Source of the DNA: Shewanella carassii
GTDB lineage: Bacteria > Pseudomonadota > Gammaproteobacteria > Enterobacterales > Shewanellaceae
Length of the DNA: 64,000 bases
Assembly: GCF_002777975.1 (NCBI RefSeq)
Contig: NZ_NGVS01000023.1
Span: 69,700 to 133,699 of the forward strand
Direction: 5' to 3'
Shown piece by piece: positions 17,585 to 29,155 of this stretch. Under the pieces are notes generated by a model that saw only the letters and a program-made list of their open reading frames with translations, was not told the DNA's origin and ran no database searches. The position numbers were made by a program, and so were the translations under genes. Position 1 is the first letter of the stretch; every line of letters begins with the position of its first letter.

Positions 17585-17858
17585 TATCTGAACTCGTTGA
17601 AAGGGATGAGTGTTCCGGCGCATCTCAATGATTTTATCTTCTGGAAGCTTATTCTTTGGTCTTTAAGCCGAGCCTTTTTGAGTTTCGCTGATCAAGCCTA
17701 TGCTGGTGGCCGAGGCATATCTGTTTTCTCAATTGCTAATCTGCACAGGATGAGCCTTGGGGTTCGCGCGTGGGTGAATATTTAAACAAGTTGTTTGTTG
17801 ACGCCGATTCGCATCAGGGCAAATCATTCCTTGGTTTCTTTTGAAGGAGGTACTTCTC

Positions 17859-18281
17859 ATGACAGCGCTTTATAAGGGGCGTCTTATTGATCATATTCAA
17901 TTGGTTGTAAGTAACCTTGAGGCCAGTTATGACTTTTATAACGCCGTGTTGGCCACTCTTGATATTCCCATTGGTGGCTCGGGAGAGGGGTACTTCTGGG
18001 CTGATGAATTGCTGGTTACAGCAGTAGATGGCGCTGCCGCCTTGGGCGAGCTTACCGGGCGCCATCATATCGCCTTCCAGGCAAAAGACCCGGGTATGGT
18101 GGATAAGTTTTATCTTGCTGCCTTGGCTCATGGCGGTAAGGATAACGGTGCCCCTGGGATGCGTCACTATCATCCCGGTTATTATGCAGCCTTTGTACTT
18201 GATCCGGATGGTAATAATATCGAAGCCGTTTACCATGGTGAGGCAATCCGTAGTGCCGATGCGGTAACAGTTACTTTTTAG
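17859..18281 (+). CDS. VOC-family (glyoxalase/bleomycin-resistance fold) protein
   Basis: This 140-residue single VOC module has the betaalpha-beta-beta-beta pattern: IDHIQLVVSNLEASYDFYNAVLATL, then HHIAFQAKDPGMVDKFYLAALAHGG, then YYAAFVLDPDGNNIEAVYHG. The metal-ligand candidates His (IDHIQ), His (RHHIAF) and Glu (IEAVYHG) are kept, so a metal-dependent enzyme or a binding protein is possible. The ATG at 17859 is preferred: the TTG at 17841 lies inside the GAAGGAGG ribosome site. The substrate is not evident. No operon partners. Confidence 0.88.
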   Translation: MTALYKGRLIDHIQLVVSNLEASYDFYNAVLATLDIPIGGSGEGYFWADELLVTAVDGAAALGELTGRHHIAFQAKDPGMVDKFYLAALAHGGKDNGAPGMRHYHPGYYAAFVLDPDGNNIEAVYHGEAIRSADAVTVTF

Positions 18282-18561
18282 CGGCGTCCCCCGAAGCAGA
18301 TAGATGATAGGGTTAATGTTAATGACGCCGATTTTTTGCGTTACTGTTTCGAGGATGCTTTATTCACCCTTCGCAGAAAGGAAGTTGCGCCAACTCAGCG
18401 ATTAACCAAGGGGTTAAGCGAGGCCGCATTCTGTAACAAAGAATGTCTTTTTAACAACAATTGCTGAAAAGTCGTCGCGTCCATGATTTACTTGCCTACT
18501 ATGCACCCAAAAACCGATAACAATTCAATTTTTAACACGCGGGTGCCGGGAAGGAAATCAT

Positions 18562-20349
18562 ATGAAAAAACTCACCCTGTGCCTGGCGGTGTCACTGGCG
18601 CTGACAGGTCTGTCTGCATGTCAAACCCAAGGCTCGCCCGAGGCGATGGCATCTAACCTCTCTGCTGTTGTTAAACAAGATCAGAACCAAGCGTTTAGTG
18701 CATTCAGTCAAAGCTTTATCGATTCGCTATGGCAAGTTGCACCGACTTGGGCGCTCTATAACGGTTTTCATCAGTATGATGCCAAACTCCTGGTACCGGA
18801 TGCGACCAGCCGCACTGCGACGCTGAACTTTATTCAGCAGCAGCGAGCCAAGATGGCGAGCTTTGATTTTGCGGCGCTGACAGCGGCCAACCTGATTGAC
18901 TATCGCTTGATTGAAAATGTTCTCGGCAGCATGGAGTGGGAGATCAAGCGCTTTAAGTCCTGGCAGTGGGATCCTTCCAGTTACAACGTGGCTGGAGGCT
19001 TTGCGCAAATCATCAATGAGGACTTTGCACCTCTGGATCAAAGGTTGCGCTCTGTATTGGGACGATTGGAAAATGTGCCGGCTTATTACCGGGCGGCGCA
19101 GCAAAACATAAATAATCCCACTCTGGAGCACACAGAGTTGGCCATCATGCAAAATCAGGGTGCCTTTACGGTATTGTCCGATGAACTGCTCGCCAAGGTG
19201 GACGCTTCCGGCTTGAACGCTGATGAAAAGGCGTTGTTCAAGCAAAGACTGGCTAATGCCGTGGCAGCCATCGAAGGGCATATCCAGTTTCTAAAACAGC
19301 TTGAGCAGCAACTTAAGCGCGAAGGCAGCCGTAGTTTTCGGATAGGAGAAGCACTTTATGAGGAGAAGTTTGCCTTCGATATTCAGGCTGGTATGAGCGC
19401 CAAGGCCCTCTATGAAAAAGCGCTGGCCGATAAGGCCAGGGTTCAGGGCGAAATGGCGAAAATTACCGATAAGCTCTGGAGCAAGTATTTCCAAGAGCCT
19501 AAGCCGCAAGACGAGAAGAAGGCTATCAGGCAGTTGATCGATAAGCTTTCGGCCCGGCATGTTAAGCGGGAAGATTTTGTGGCCGAGGTGAGAGCGCAGA
19601 TCCCCGAGTTGGTGAAGTTTGTCAATCAACATGACTTGGTGACTCTGGATCCGAAAAAGCCTTTGGTGGTCAGGGAAACACCAGAATATATGCGAGGTTT
19701 TGCCGGAGCCTCCATCAGTGCTCCCGGACCTTATGAGAAGGGGGGCAACACCTATTACAACGTGACTCCCCTCGATGGCATGACTGACGAGCAGGCCGAA
19801 AGTTACTTGCGCGAGTATAACCACTGGATATTGCAGGTACTGAACATACATGAGGCGATCCCCGGCCATTACACTCAGCTGGTGTACTCCAATGAGTCAC
19901 CGAGCCTGGTCAAGAGCCTGTTTGGCAATGGCGCCATGGTCGAAGGTTGGGCCGTTTATGCCGAGCGTATGATGCTGGAACAGGGCTATGGCAACTTTGA
20001 GCCGGAAATGTGGCTGATGTACTACAAATGGAACCTCAGGGTGATTTGCAACACCATTCTGGACTACAGCATTCAGGTCAAGGGGATGACTGAAGAGCAG
20101 GCCATCAAGCTGATGACCGAAGAAGCCTTCCAACAGCAAGCCGAGGCGGAAGGTAAGTGGCGCCGGGCAACGCTGAGCCAGGTACAGTTGACCAGCTATT
20201 ACGCCGGATATCGTGAAATTTACGATCTCAGGGAGGAGCTCAAACAGCAGCAAGGCAAGGCATTTGATCTCAAGGCGTTCCACGAAAGCTTTCTCAGCTA
20301 TGGCAGTGCCCCGGTCAAGTACATCAGTCAATTGATACAAGATAATTAG
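18562..20349 (+). CDS. DUF885-family lipoprotein, probable zinc metalloenzyme
   Basis: This 595-residue protein has a lipoprotein signal peptide (LSAC at about 17-20), so it is predicted to be membrane-anchored in the periplasm. The DUF885 family hallmarks are near the C-terminus: LNIHEAIPGHYTQ, in which HExxxGH supplies likely metal ligands, followed by VEGWAVYAERMM with a glutamate. The family is related in fold to M32/M3-like zincins and is presumed to be a peptidase, but the substrate is unknown. AAGGAA precedes the ATG. Monocistronic. Confidence 0.88.
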   Translation: MKKLTLCLAVSLALTGLSACQTQGSPEAMASNLSAVVKQDQNQAFSAFSQSFIDSLWQVAPTWALYNGFHQYDAKLLVPDATSRTATLNFIQQQRAKMASFDFAALTAANLIDYRLIENVLGSMEWEIKRFKSWQWDPSSYNVAGGFAQIINEDFAPLDQRLRSVLGRLENVPAYYRAAQQNINNPTLEHTELAIMQNQGAFTVLSDELLAKVDASGLNADEKALFKQRLANAVAAIEGHIQFLKQLEQQLKREGSRSFRIGEALYEEKFAFDIQAGMSAKALYEKALADKARVQGEMAKITDKLWSKYFQEPKPQDEKKAIRQLIDKLSARHVKREDFVAEVRAQIPELVKFVNQHDLVTLDPKKPLVVRETPEYMRGFAGASISAPGPYEKGGNTYYNVTPLDGMTDEQAESYLREYNHWILQVLNIHEAIPGHYTQLVYSNESPSLVKSLFGNGAMVEGWAVYAERMMLEQGYGNFEPEMWLMYYKWNLRVICNTILDYSIQVKGMTEEQAIKLMTEEAFQQQAEAEGKWRRATLSQVQLTSYYAGYREIYDLREELKQQQGKAFDLKAFHESFLSYGSAPVKYISQLIQDN

Positions 20350-20585
20350 AGCGTTATCCAACAATAAACTGAGTTCACCCTGTGGTATGGCTCTCGGGGT
20401 TGGAGTCATTAAACAAGTCGTTCTTACCCTTAGGGACAGTTTGACCCACTGTCCCATTTTCGTTGTTCCTTGGGCGTGATCCTGCGCACCTCAATCATGA
20501 CTGGCGGTGGATTTTACTGGCTCATCAGGGGCAATCATGTTAACGTAAATGGTAATGGTTCTTATTCGAGAATTATTTAACGGAA

Positions 20586-21266
20586 ATGACGAAAATATTA
20601 TTAGTGGATGATGACCTGGAGTTCAGGGACTTACTTAAAGAAACTCTGGAGAGCGAGGGACATTATGTAGTAGCCGCTACTGATGGTTTGGATGCGTTGA
20701 TGAGACTGGACACCTTTACTCCGGATGTTATTTTGCTCGACTTAATGATGCCCAAACTCAATGGTTTTGAGATGTTGCTTGCCCGTAAGGACAAAACGCC
20801 TGTCATAGTAATTTCAGCCATAGACAACGAAGAGGAAAGGATTAAAGGCTATGAACTGGGGGCAGACGATTTCCTGAGTAAACCATTCAGTGTTAAAGAG
20901 CTCTTGGTCCGTATTCAAGCACTCATACGACGGATTAATATCTGCAAGGAACAGGAAACTGCCGAACTGACGTTTAACAAGCATATCCAGTTTGACGAGA
21001 CTGATAACACAGTGGCCATCGCCGATCAGCAGCTGTGCTTGACTCAAACAGAATTTCGCTTGTTCAAATATCTGTTTGATCGTAAGGGACAAGTGGTTAC
21101 CAAACAGGAGTTACAGCGGCGGGTATTGAAAAAAGAACTGGGTCAGTTTGATCGTAACCTCGATATGCACATCTCCAACACCCGGCGCAAACTGGAGCAG
21201 ACTCAATTACCTCGAAGCCTTATCAATACTGTGCGCGGCCAAGGATACAGCTTTAACCTCTGGTGA
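20586..21266 (+). CDS. OmpR/PhoB-type response regulator without adjacent kinase
   Basis: This 226-residue regulator has a receiver domain with the acidic pair Asp8-Asp9 (VDDD), phosphoacceptor Asp52 (LLDLMMP), Ser77 and Lys99 (LSKPFS). A C-terminal winged helix (about 130-226) follows, with LTQTEFRLFKYLFD and the recognition segment DRNLDMHISNTRRKLEQ. All phosphorylation residues are intact. No histidine kinase lies on either side: the neighbours are a DUF885 lipoprotein and an M14 peptidase. It is therefore an orphan regulator whose cognate kinase must be elsewhere. The closest style is CpxR/RstA-like, but I would not name it. Confidence 0.9.
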   Translation: MTKILLVDDDLEFRDLLKETLESEGHYVVAATDGLDALMRLDTFTPDVILLDLMMPKLNGFEMLLARKDKTPVIVISAIDNEEERIKGYELGADDFLSKPFSVKELLVRIQALIRRINICKEQETAELTFNKHIQFDETDNTVAIADQQLCLTQTEFRLFKYLFDRKGQVVTKQELQRRVLKKELGQFDRNLDMHISNTRRKLEQTQLPRSLINTVRGQGYSFNLW

Positions 21267-21412
21267 GATTCAACATCTCACCACTCTTTTATTCCAGCAT
21301 GCAATATCGCTTTGGGTCGCGTTTTCAAGCGCGGCCAATTTGGTTTATCCTATAGCCCACTTGCGCGAGCCTTCCGGCTCCACACCCTATAAAAGCAATG
21401 AAGGAAAACATC

Positions 21413-22540
21413 ATGCGGATCAGCGCGAATTTTGATGGTGGTAATATTCAAGTCATCAGTTTGGATGACAAGGACGACATCAGACTGGCGATCCGCCCGG
21501 ATCAGGGCGGAGAGTTCTACCAGTGGTTCAATTTCCGTTTTGAAGGCCAGGTAGGAAACGGTTACACCCTCAATATCATCAACGCCGGCAGCGCCTCTTA
21601 TCCCAAAGGCTGGGAAAACTACCAAGCAGTTGCCAGCTATGATCGCCAGCACTGGTTCCGTCTGCCCACCAAATATGAAGACGGCAAACTGAGTATCAAT
21701 GTTGAATTGGACGCCGACGCGATTCAGATAGCCTATTTTGCTCCTTATAGTTATGAGCGCCACTTGGATCTGCTCAGCGCAGTGCAGGTGCATCCTGAAG
21801 TGAGTCTGGAACACCTGGGGCTGACCCTGGATGGTCGCGATCTGACCCTGGTCAAGGTCGGTGACGGTGATAGCAGCAAGCGCAACATCTGGATCACTGC
21901 CCGTCAGCACCCGGGGGAAACCATGGCCGAATGGCTGGTGGAAGGTTTGTTGTATCGTTTGTTGGACTCGGACGATCCTGTCTCCAAACAGTTGCTGGAT
22001 AAGGCCAACTTCTATGTTGTACCCAACATGAACCCAGATGGCAGCGCCCGCGGCCATTTGCGCACCAATGCTGTCGGCGTTAACCTAAACCGGGAGTGGC
22101 AAACGCCAAGCTTGGAGAAGAGTCCAGAGGTGTACCATGTGGTACAGAAGATGAAAGAAACCGGTGTCGATCTCTTCTATGATGTTCATGGTGATGAAGG
22201 TCTGCCTTATGTGTTCTTGGCCGGTTGTGAAGGCATTCCTTGTTGGGATGAGCGTTTGACTCAGTTGCAACAGGAATTTGCCTCGGCACTACTGCTGGTT
22301 AGCCCGGATTTCCAAACCGAACATGGCTATGAAAAGGACGAGCCCGGCAAGGCCAACCTGACCATAGGTTCCAACTGGGTCGGTGAAACCTTCAACTGCC
22401 TGTCAAACACCTTGGAAATGCCATTTAAAGATAATGATAATCTGGCCGATCCGCTGGTGGGCTGGTCCCCGGAGCGCTGCTTGTACCTGGGTGAAGCTTC
22501 TTTGACCGCCATGCTGGCCGTAGTGGATAAACTCAGGTAA
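21413..22540 (+). CDS. M14-family (cytosolic carboxypeptidase-type) zinc carboxypeptidase
   Basis: This 375-residue protein has no signal peptide. A beta-rich N-terminal domain (about 1-115: GEFYQWFNFRFEG, YTLNIINAGSASYP) precedes the zinc carboxypeptidase fold. Zinc ligands are His166 and Glu169 (RQHPGET) and His259 (YDVHGDEG), with NLNREW for substrate carboxylate binding and Glu335 (NTLEMPF) as the catalytic base. This two-domain layout is that of M14 cytosolic carboxypeptidases, which act on C-terminal acidic or basic residues; the bacterial substrate is unknown. The ATG at 21413 is preferred over the one at 21398 because AAGGA lies 7 nt upstream. It starts a three-gene operon. Confidence 0.9.
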   Translation: MRISANFDGGNIQVISLDDKDDIRLAIRPDQGGEFYQWFNFRFEGQVGNGYTLNIINAGSASYPKGWENYQAVASYDRQHWFRLPTKYEDGKLSINVELDADAIQIAYFAPYSYERHLDLLSAVQVHPEVSLEHLGLTLDGRDLTLVKVGDGDSSKRNIWITARQHPGETMAEWLVEGLLYRLLDSDDPVSKQLLDKANFYVVPNMNPDGSARGHLRTNAVGVNLNREWQTPSLEKSPEVYHVVQKMKETGVDLFYDVHGDEGLPYVFLAGCEGIPCWDERLTQLQQEFASALLLVSPDFQTEHGYEKDEPGKANLTIGSNWVGETFNCLSNTLEMPFKDNDNLADPLVGWSPERCLYLGEASLTAMLAVVDKLR

Positions 22541-22549
22541 GGAGCAGCT

Positions 22550-22867
22550 ATGGCACTGGTTGAATGCCCTTTATGCCGCAAGCGGATCTCCAGTAAGGCA
22601 CCCAGTTGCCCACACTGCAGTTCCAAGCTGGGCCCCAACACCGAGTCGCTGTCGAGGATCAGCCATATTCAGCAGTCGACCAAACTGATGAATCAGAGCT
22701 TTCTGGCTTTGACCCTGTTTATCGCCGGGGTGGTTATCTGGTTCTGGGGTGGGGAAGTCGCCGAAGGTTATCGCGCCATTGCCGGTGCCGTCTGCTTTAC
22801 GCTCGGTTTCGTGGGCTATCTGATAACCCGGGTACGTATTATTTTGCACAAGCGGAAAAGTGTATGA
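22550..22867 (+). CDS. Small zinc-ribbon membrane protein
   Basis: This 105-residue protein starts with a CPLCRKRISSKAPSCPHC zinc ribbon (residues 6-23). Two hydrophobic segments follow (about 52-66 and 78-92) and a basic tail. The ribbon would face the cytoplasm. It begins 9 bp after the M14 gene, with GGAG upstream, and overlaps the next gene by ATGA, so all three are translationally linked. No function is known to me. Confidence 0.85.
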   Translation: MALVECPLCRKRISSKAPSCPHCSSKLGPNTESLSRISHIQQSTKLMNQSFLALTLFIAGVVIWFWGGEVAEGYRAIAGAVCFTLGFVGYLITRVRIILHKRKSV

Positions 22868-23145
22868 CAGATATCAATAAAGTGATTGAAGAGATGCCGG
22901 TTGAGGTCTATGAAAGACTGCGCAGCGCCGCCGAGATAGGTAAGTGGGAAGATGGCACTGTGCTGACCGAGGAGCAGCGGGAAAACACCCTGCAACTGGT
23001 GATGCTGTATCAAGCCAGGCGTATGGAACAAACCGAGCACTTCACTATAGGCGCCGGTGGGCAGATCAACGAGCTGTCCAAGGCGCAGCTGAAAAAACAG
23101 TTTCGCGGTGAGAGCATTGCTGAATTCAAAGAATCTGATCTTTAA
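22864..23145 (+). CDS. yeaC: YeaC-like (DUF1315) protein
   Basis: This 93-residue acidic protein (INKVIEEMPVEVYERLRSAAEIGKW) matches the DUF1315/YeaC family, which is small, cytosolic and of unknown function. It starts within the stop of the zinc-ribbon gene (ATGA overlap) and is the last gene of the operon, followed by a terminator. Confidence 0.85.
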   Translation: MTDINKVIEEMPVEVYERLRSAAEIGKWEDGTVLTEEQRENTLQLVMLYQARRMEQTEHFTIGAGGQINELSKAQLKKQFRGESIAEFKESDL

Positions 23146-23168
23146 TTAATTCTCTGGATTCTAAACAT

Positions 23169-23196
23169 AAAAAGCCCTGTATAAACAGGGCTTTTT
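23169..23196 (+). terminator. Terminator of the M14-zinc ribbon-yeaC operon
   Basis: An A-rich left arm with AGCCCTGT pairs with ACAGGGCT around a 4-nt loop, followed by five T. The element is roughly symmetrical and could also stop ansA transcription from the other side. Confidence 0.88.
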
Positions 23197-23210
23197 GCTA
23201 TCAATTAAAT

Positions 23211-24227
23211 TCAATCTGCAGTGAGTTCACCACAGAGGTTTTGTTGCATCTGCCGTCTTATCTCTTCGACATCTAACCCTTGAGACAAGAGGTAATGTAA
23301 CTTGGTCAAGGCGGCTTCGGTGGTCATATCGGCGCCACTGATGACGCCGGCCTTCGCCAAGGCGTTGCCGGTGGCATAACCGCCCATATTGACCTTTCCC
23401 TGTAAACACTGGGTCAAATTGATAAGTACAGTGCCCTTGTCGTTGGCTCGCTTGAGAGTTTCCAACAAGGCCGGATCCTGCGGTGCATTACCGACACCAT
23501 AGGTCAGTAATATCAATGCTTTTACCGGTTGCTGCAATATGTTGTTGAACACCTCGGTGGAGATCCCTGGATACAGGGTGACCACACCTATGGGATGGGG
23601 GGTGATGGATGCAACCTTTAATGGTTTATCGCAAGCCGGGGCAATTTTACCGGCGCGCAGACGAATTTTGATCCCGGCTTCCAGCAATAGGGGGAAATTC
23701 GGCGAAGCAAAGGCATCGAAGCCATCGGCATGAGCCTTGGTGGTACGGTTACCCCGGAACAACTTATTGTTGAAAAATAGGCAAACCTCGGCAACCGGAT
23801 AGTTGGCGGCGATATACAAGGCATTGAGTAGATTGGTCTGGCCATCTGAGCGCAACTGCGCCAGTGGTATTTGCGAGCCAGTGACGATAACCGGCTTACC
23901 GAGATCTTGCAGCATAAAAGACAGTGCCGAGGCGGTAAATGCCATGGTGTCCGTGCCGTGAAGAATGACAAAGCCATCATATTTGTCGTAGTTGGCTTGA
24001 ATGTCGTCGGCTATCATCTGCCAGTGGCTGGGAGCCATGTTGGAAGAGTCTATCAGCGGACTGTATTCCTGGATAACGAATGTCGGCATCTCTTCATGGA
24101 AAAATTCCGGCATGGAGTTGACGCATTCGGTCAGGAAACCGGCAACAGGGGCAAAGCCGTTGCTGGTTTTTTGCATCCCTATGGTGCCGCCCGTGTATGC
24201 GACATAGATGGACTTTCTTTTGCTCAT
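23211..24227 (-). CDS. ansA: Type I (cytosolic) L-asparaginase
   Basis: This 338-residue enzyme hydrolyses asparagine to aspartate and ammonia. The N-terminal catalytic threonine motif is AYTGGTIGMQ (about 9-18), and the second motif is VILHGTDTMAFTASAL (about 84-99) with the Thr-Asp pair. No signal peptide is present, which distinguishes it from the periplasmic type II enzyme. In many gammaproteobacteria it neighbours sppA, as here: sppA is upstream on the same strand, but a terminator separates them. Confidence 0.95.
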   Translation of the reverse strand: MSKRKSIYVAYTGGTIGMQKTSNGFAPVAGFLTECVNSMPEFFHEEMPTFVIQEYSPLIDSSNMAPSHWQMIADDIQANYDKYDGFVILHGTDTMAFTASALSFMLQDLGKPVIVTGSQIPLAQLRSDGQTNLLNALYIAANYPVAEVCLFFNNKLFRGNRTTKAHADGFDAFASPNFPLLLEAGIKIRLRAGKIAPACDKPLKVASITPHPIGVVTLYPGISTEVFNNILQQPVKALILLTYGVGNAPQDPALLETLKRANDKGTVLINLTQCLQGKVNMGGYATGNALAKAGVISGADMTTEAALTKLHYLLSQGLDVEEIRRQMQQNLCGELTAD

Positions 24228-24300
24228 AATCTGGCTTTATTTATCTCTGGGGCAAAACAGAGGCGGGAGTATAGCAAATCAAGCTCCTCAGCATAAGGCG

Positions 24301-24328
24301 TAAAAAAGCCCGGCTCGCCGGGCTTACA
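24301..24328 (-). terminator. Terminator of sppA
   Basis: On the minus strand a 9-bp G+C-rich stem (AGCCCGGC / GCCGGGCT) is followed by six T. It lies 12 bp after the sppA stop. Confidence 0.88.
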
Positions 24329-24339
24329 GAGATAGGCTA

Positions 24340-26193
24340 TCAATAACTGCAGTTATCACAGTAGAGATAGACACCGTTAGGGTCATCAAAGGCGGCAAAT
24401 TCTTCCAGCACTTTGCTCCACTGAGTCAGCAATTTTTCCAGTACGCTGGACTGCTTGACACTTTGAGGCAGATAAGCGGAAACACTAGCAAACATCTCCT
24501 GAATGAAGAGTTGCTCAGGTGTCAGCTCTTGCTCTATCACTCGGCTGTCGAACTTATCCAGCCCTGCCAGTTCGGCGGCCTTGGCAATGGCGTTATCAAG
24601 ATCGCCTAGTTCATCCACCAAGCCTAGCTCCAGAGCTTTCTTGCCGGACCAGACGCGGCCTTGGGCAATCTTATCCACCTGCTCGAGTGTCATATTGCGC
24701 TCGTTGGCGACCAGTGAGATAAAGTCTTTGTAGCCGCGTTCAATATGGCGCTGGATCACCGCCTTGACACCATCGGAAAGTGGCCGGGTAACCGAGAGAC
24801 CGGCCCAGTCGGAGGTGGCCACTCCATCGGTATTGACACCGATTGAAGACAGGGAATCCTCGAAGGTGGTTATCATGCCGAAGATACCGATGGAGCCGGT
24901 CAGGGTAGTGGGAGTGGCATAGATATAGTCAGCGCTGGCCGAAATCCAGTAACCACCGGAGGCTGCCATGCTGCTCATGCTGACCACCACAGGCTTACCG
25001 GCTTTCTTCAATGCCAGCACTTCCTGACGAATTTGCTCGGAAGCAAAGGCGCTGCCGCCGGGGCTATCGACCCTCAGCACTACGGCCTTGATCGTGTCAT
25101 CGAAGCGCGCCTTACGCAGCAGGGCGGAGGTACTTTCGCCGCCAATGTCGCCGGCCGGCTGGCTGCCGTTGAGAATATTGCCCTTGGCCACTATTACGCC
25201 AATCTCTTCTGAGGGGACCAGCTCGGGCAGCGGTGCCATCAACGTGGCGTAATCATAGTAGCTGATTTGCTTGAAGCTATCGCCTTCACTGCTTTTGCCT
25301 ACCAGTTCCAACATCGCCAAGCGGAAGTCTTCGGCGCTGGCCAGTTTATCGACCCACTTAAGGTTAACCGCCATGGTGCCTGAATCGCCGTCGGCTTGTT
25401 CCAGCTCTGCCAAATAAGCCGTGGCATTAAGGCCCAGGCTGGATTTGTCTATGCCGCGATTGGCGGCGACAGTCTCTGTGTAACTGCCCCAGATGTCGTT
25501 GAGCAGGGCAGAGTTGGCCTCCTTGGCGGCTTCTGACATATCGTCACGGATAAAAGGCTCGACCGCTGACTTGAAAGTGCCGACACGGAAAATGTGCGCC
25601 TTGATTTTTAACTTATCCAGCGCCGACTTATAGTATTGACGATAACGACTCAGGCCATCTACCGCCACCATGCCCTCAGGGTTGAGGTAGACAGTATTGG
25701 CAAAACTCGCCAGGAAATACTGGTTCTGATCATAGTAGTTACCTATGGCGACCACAGGCTTACCACTGTCTTTGAATTCGTTGAGCGCCTGGCCTATGGC
25801 GCTCAGCTTACTCAGGCCGCCATATTGCAGTTCGGATAGATCCAACACCAGGGCCTTGATCCGCTTGTCATTGGTAGCGCTGTTAATGGTATAAAGCACT
25901 TCGCTCAATAAGATTTCACCGTTTGCATCAGGCCCTTTGCCTTGGCTTAACATCGCCTCGAACGGGTCAATCTGGCGCTTTTGATCCACTATGCCGCCGG
26001 CCAGGTTCAATACCAGCGCCGAGCCATCTTCAACTTGGATTTCATCACTGCTGACCATGGCGATGACCACGGCTATCAAAGCGATAAAGAACAGCGGGAA
26101 GAACACTAGGTTCAACACCAGCTTGCGAATGAAGTTGATCACATTCCAGATCAACATCAGGGTATTCTTGGTTGTCAGGGGTTTTGCGGACAT
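24340..26193 (-). CDS. sppA: Signal peptide peptidase SppA, 67K type
   Basis: This inner-membrane serine protease of 617 residues degrades cleaved signal peptides in the periplasm. It has one N-terminal membrane segment (about 25-48) and a tandem of two Clp-protease-like domains, the long E. coli type. The catalytic lysine is in the N-terminal half (FRVGTFKSAVEPF) and the catalytic serine is in the C-terminal half (SMAASGGYWISASAD), so the active site is assembled between domains. The ATG at 26193 is favoured by GGAG 5 nt upstream; a GTG two codons earlier is the alternative. Ends with its own terminator. Confidence 0.95.
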   Translation of the reverse strand: MSAKPLTTKNTLMLIWNVINFIRKLVLNLVFFPLFFIALIAVVIAMVSSDEIQVEDGSALVLNLAGGIVDQKRQIDPFEAMLSQGKGPDANGEILLSEVLYTINSATNDKRIKALVLDLSELQYGGLSKLSAIGQALNEFKDSGKPVVAIGNYYDQNQYFLASFANTVYLNPEGMVAVDGLSRYRQYYKSALDKLKIKAHIFRVGTFKSAVEPFIRDDMSEAAKEANSALLNDIWGSYTETVAANRGIDKSSLGLNATAYLAELEQADGDSGTMAVNLKWVDKLASAEDFRLAMLELVGKSSEGDSFKQISYYDYATLMAPLPELVPSEEIGVIVAKGNILNGSQPAGDIGGESTSALLRKARFDDTIKAVVLRVDSPGGSAFASEQIRQEVLALKKAGKPVVVSMSSMAASGGYWISASADYIYATPTTLTGSIGIFGMITTFEDSLSSIGVNTDGVATSDWAGLSVTRPLSDGVKAVIQRHIERGYKDFISLVANERNMTLEQVDKIAQGRVWSGKKALELGLVDELGDLDNAIAKAAELAGLDKFDSRVIEQELTPEQLFIQEMFASVSAYLPQSVKQSSVLEKLLTQWSKVLEEFAAFDDPNGVYLYCDNCSY

Positions 26194-26297
26194 AGCCACT
26201 CCATTTTTCCATGCATTCTGCTAATGCTAACTGAAAATAGCAGTGACGGGAAAATACAATTGTAAGTGATTTTATTCCCAAGCTTTCACTGTCTTAG

Positions 26298-28412
<2,115 letters not shown>

Positions 28413-28544
28413 TCTTTATCCGGGTTTAAGGAAGGTGCGAATAAGTCCTCTTGGCCTTCTCTTTTGTAGAGACTGGCTTGCACGTTCAAGGCATCAGACT
28501 GAAGGCATGCCGAGGCCTGTCAAAGTCGGATTACTTAGCTTAAC

Positions 28545-28569
28545 TCCCCGCCACGGCGGGGATTTTTTT
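28545..28569 (+). terminator. Terminator after fadH
   Basis: TCCCCGCC pairs with GGCGGGGA around ACG-type loop bases, followed by seven T. It lies 130 bp past the fadH stop. Confidence 0.85.
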
Positions 28570-28633
28570 GCTTTACTTATAACCTTATTGTCGAAAAGCG
28601 GACATACAAGGGCATCGGGTTGGGGAGATAGCA

Positions 28634-29125
28634 ATGATGAAAACTACCATGGCGAGTTGCTGCGCGCTGGCGTTGTTGACCGGCTTGAGTTTAGTGGCAA
28701 CGGCTGCTGGTTCAGATAATCCGGTATCCGTTGAAACGCCTGCTTATGATAAGGCGCTGGCCCATGCACTCGGTGCCGATAAATATGGTATGAAACCTTA
28801 TGTGATGGCGTTTTTAAAGGCGGGTCCCAATCGAAGTGGCAGCAAAGAACAGCGCGCCGAGCTTCAAAGAGCGCACATGAGCCATATTCAGCGTTTGGCG
28901 CATGAGGGCAAACTCGTGTTAGCCGGGCCCTTTATCGATGGCGGCGAGTGGCGGGGGATTTATATCTTTGATGTCGCCAGTCTGGCTGAGGCTGAAGCCT
29001 TGACGGCCTGCGATCCTGCGGTTCAGGCCGGTAGCCTTATTATGGAACTTAAAGCTTGGTACGGCAGTGCAGCTTTGCTGGAGGTCAACCGTATTCACGC
29101 CCGGATAGCCGAGTCACAGCCTTAA
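28634..29125 (+). CDS. Secreted YciI-like protein
   Basis: This 163-residue protein has a signal peptide (MMKTTMASCCALALLTGLSLVATAAG; cleavage about residue 25). A YciI-type ferredoxin-like domain of about 100 residues follows: YVMAFLKAGPNRSGSKEQRAELQRAHMSHIQRLAHEGKLVLAGPF. The conserved His of the family (RAHMSHI) and the Asp/Gly turn (GPFIDGGEWRGIYIF) are kept. YciI proteins are normally cytosolic; export is unusual. GGGGAG precedes the ATG. The role is unknown. Confidence 0.85.
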   Translation: MMKTTMASCCALALLTGLSLVATAAGSDNPVSVETPAYDKALAHALGADKYGMKPYVMAFLKAGPNRSGSKEQRAELQRAHMSHIQRLAHEGKLVLAGPFIDGGEWRGIYIFDVASLAEAEALTACDPAVQAGSLIMELKAWYGSAALLEVNRIHARIAESQP

Positions 29126-29155
29126 GTGTCAAGCTTTCAACACTAAATGAGCGTT

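Noticed and set aside
17597..17785. 62-residue ORF before the VOC gene
   Set aside because: No ribosome site and no protein-like pattern; treated as intergenic.
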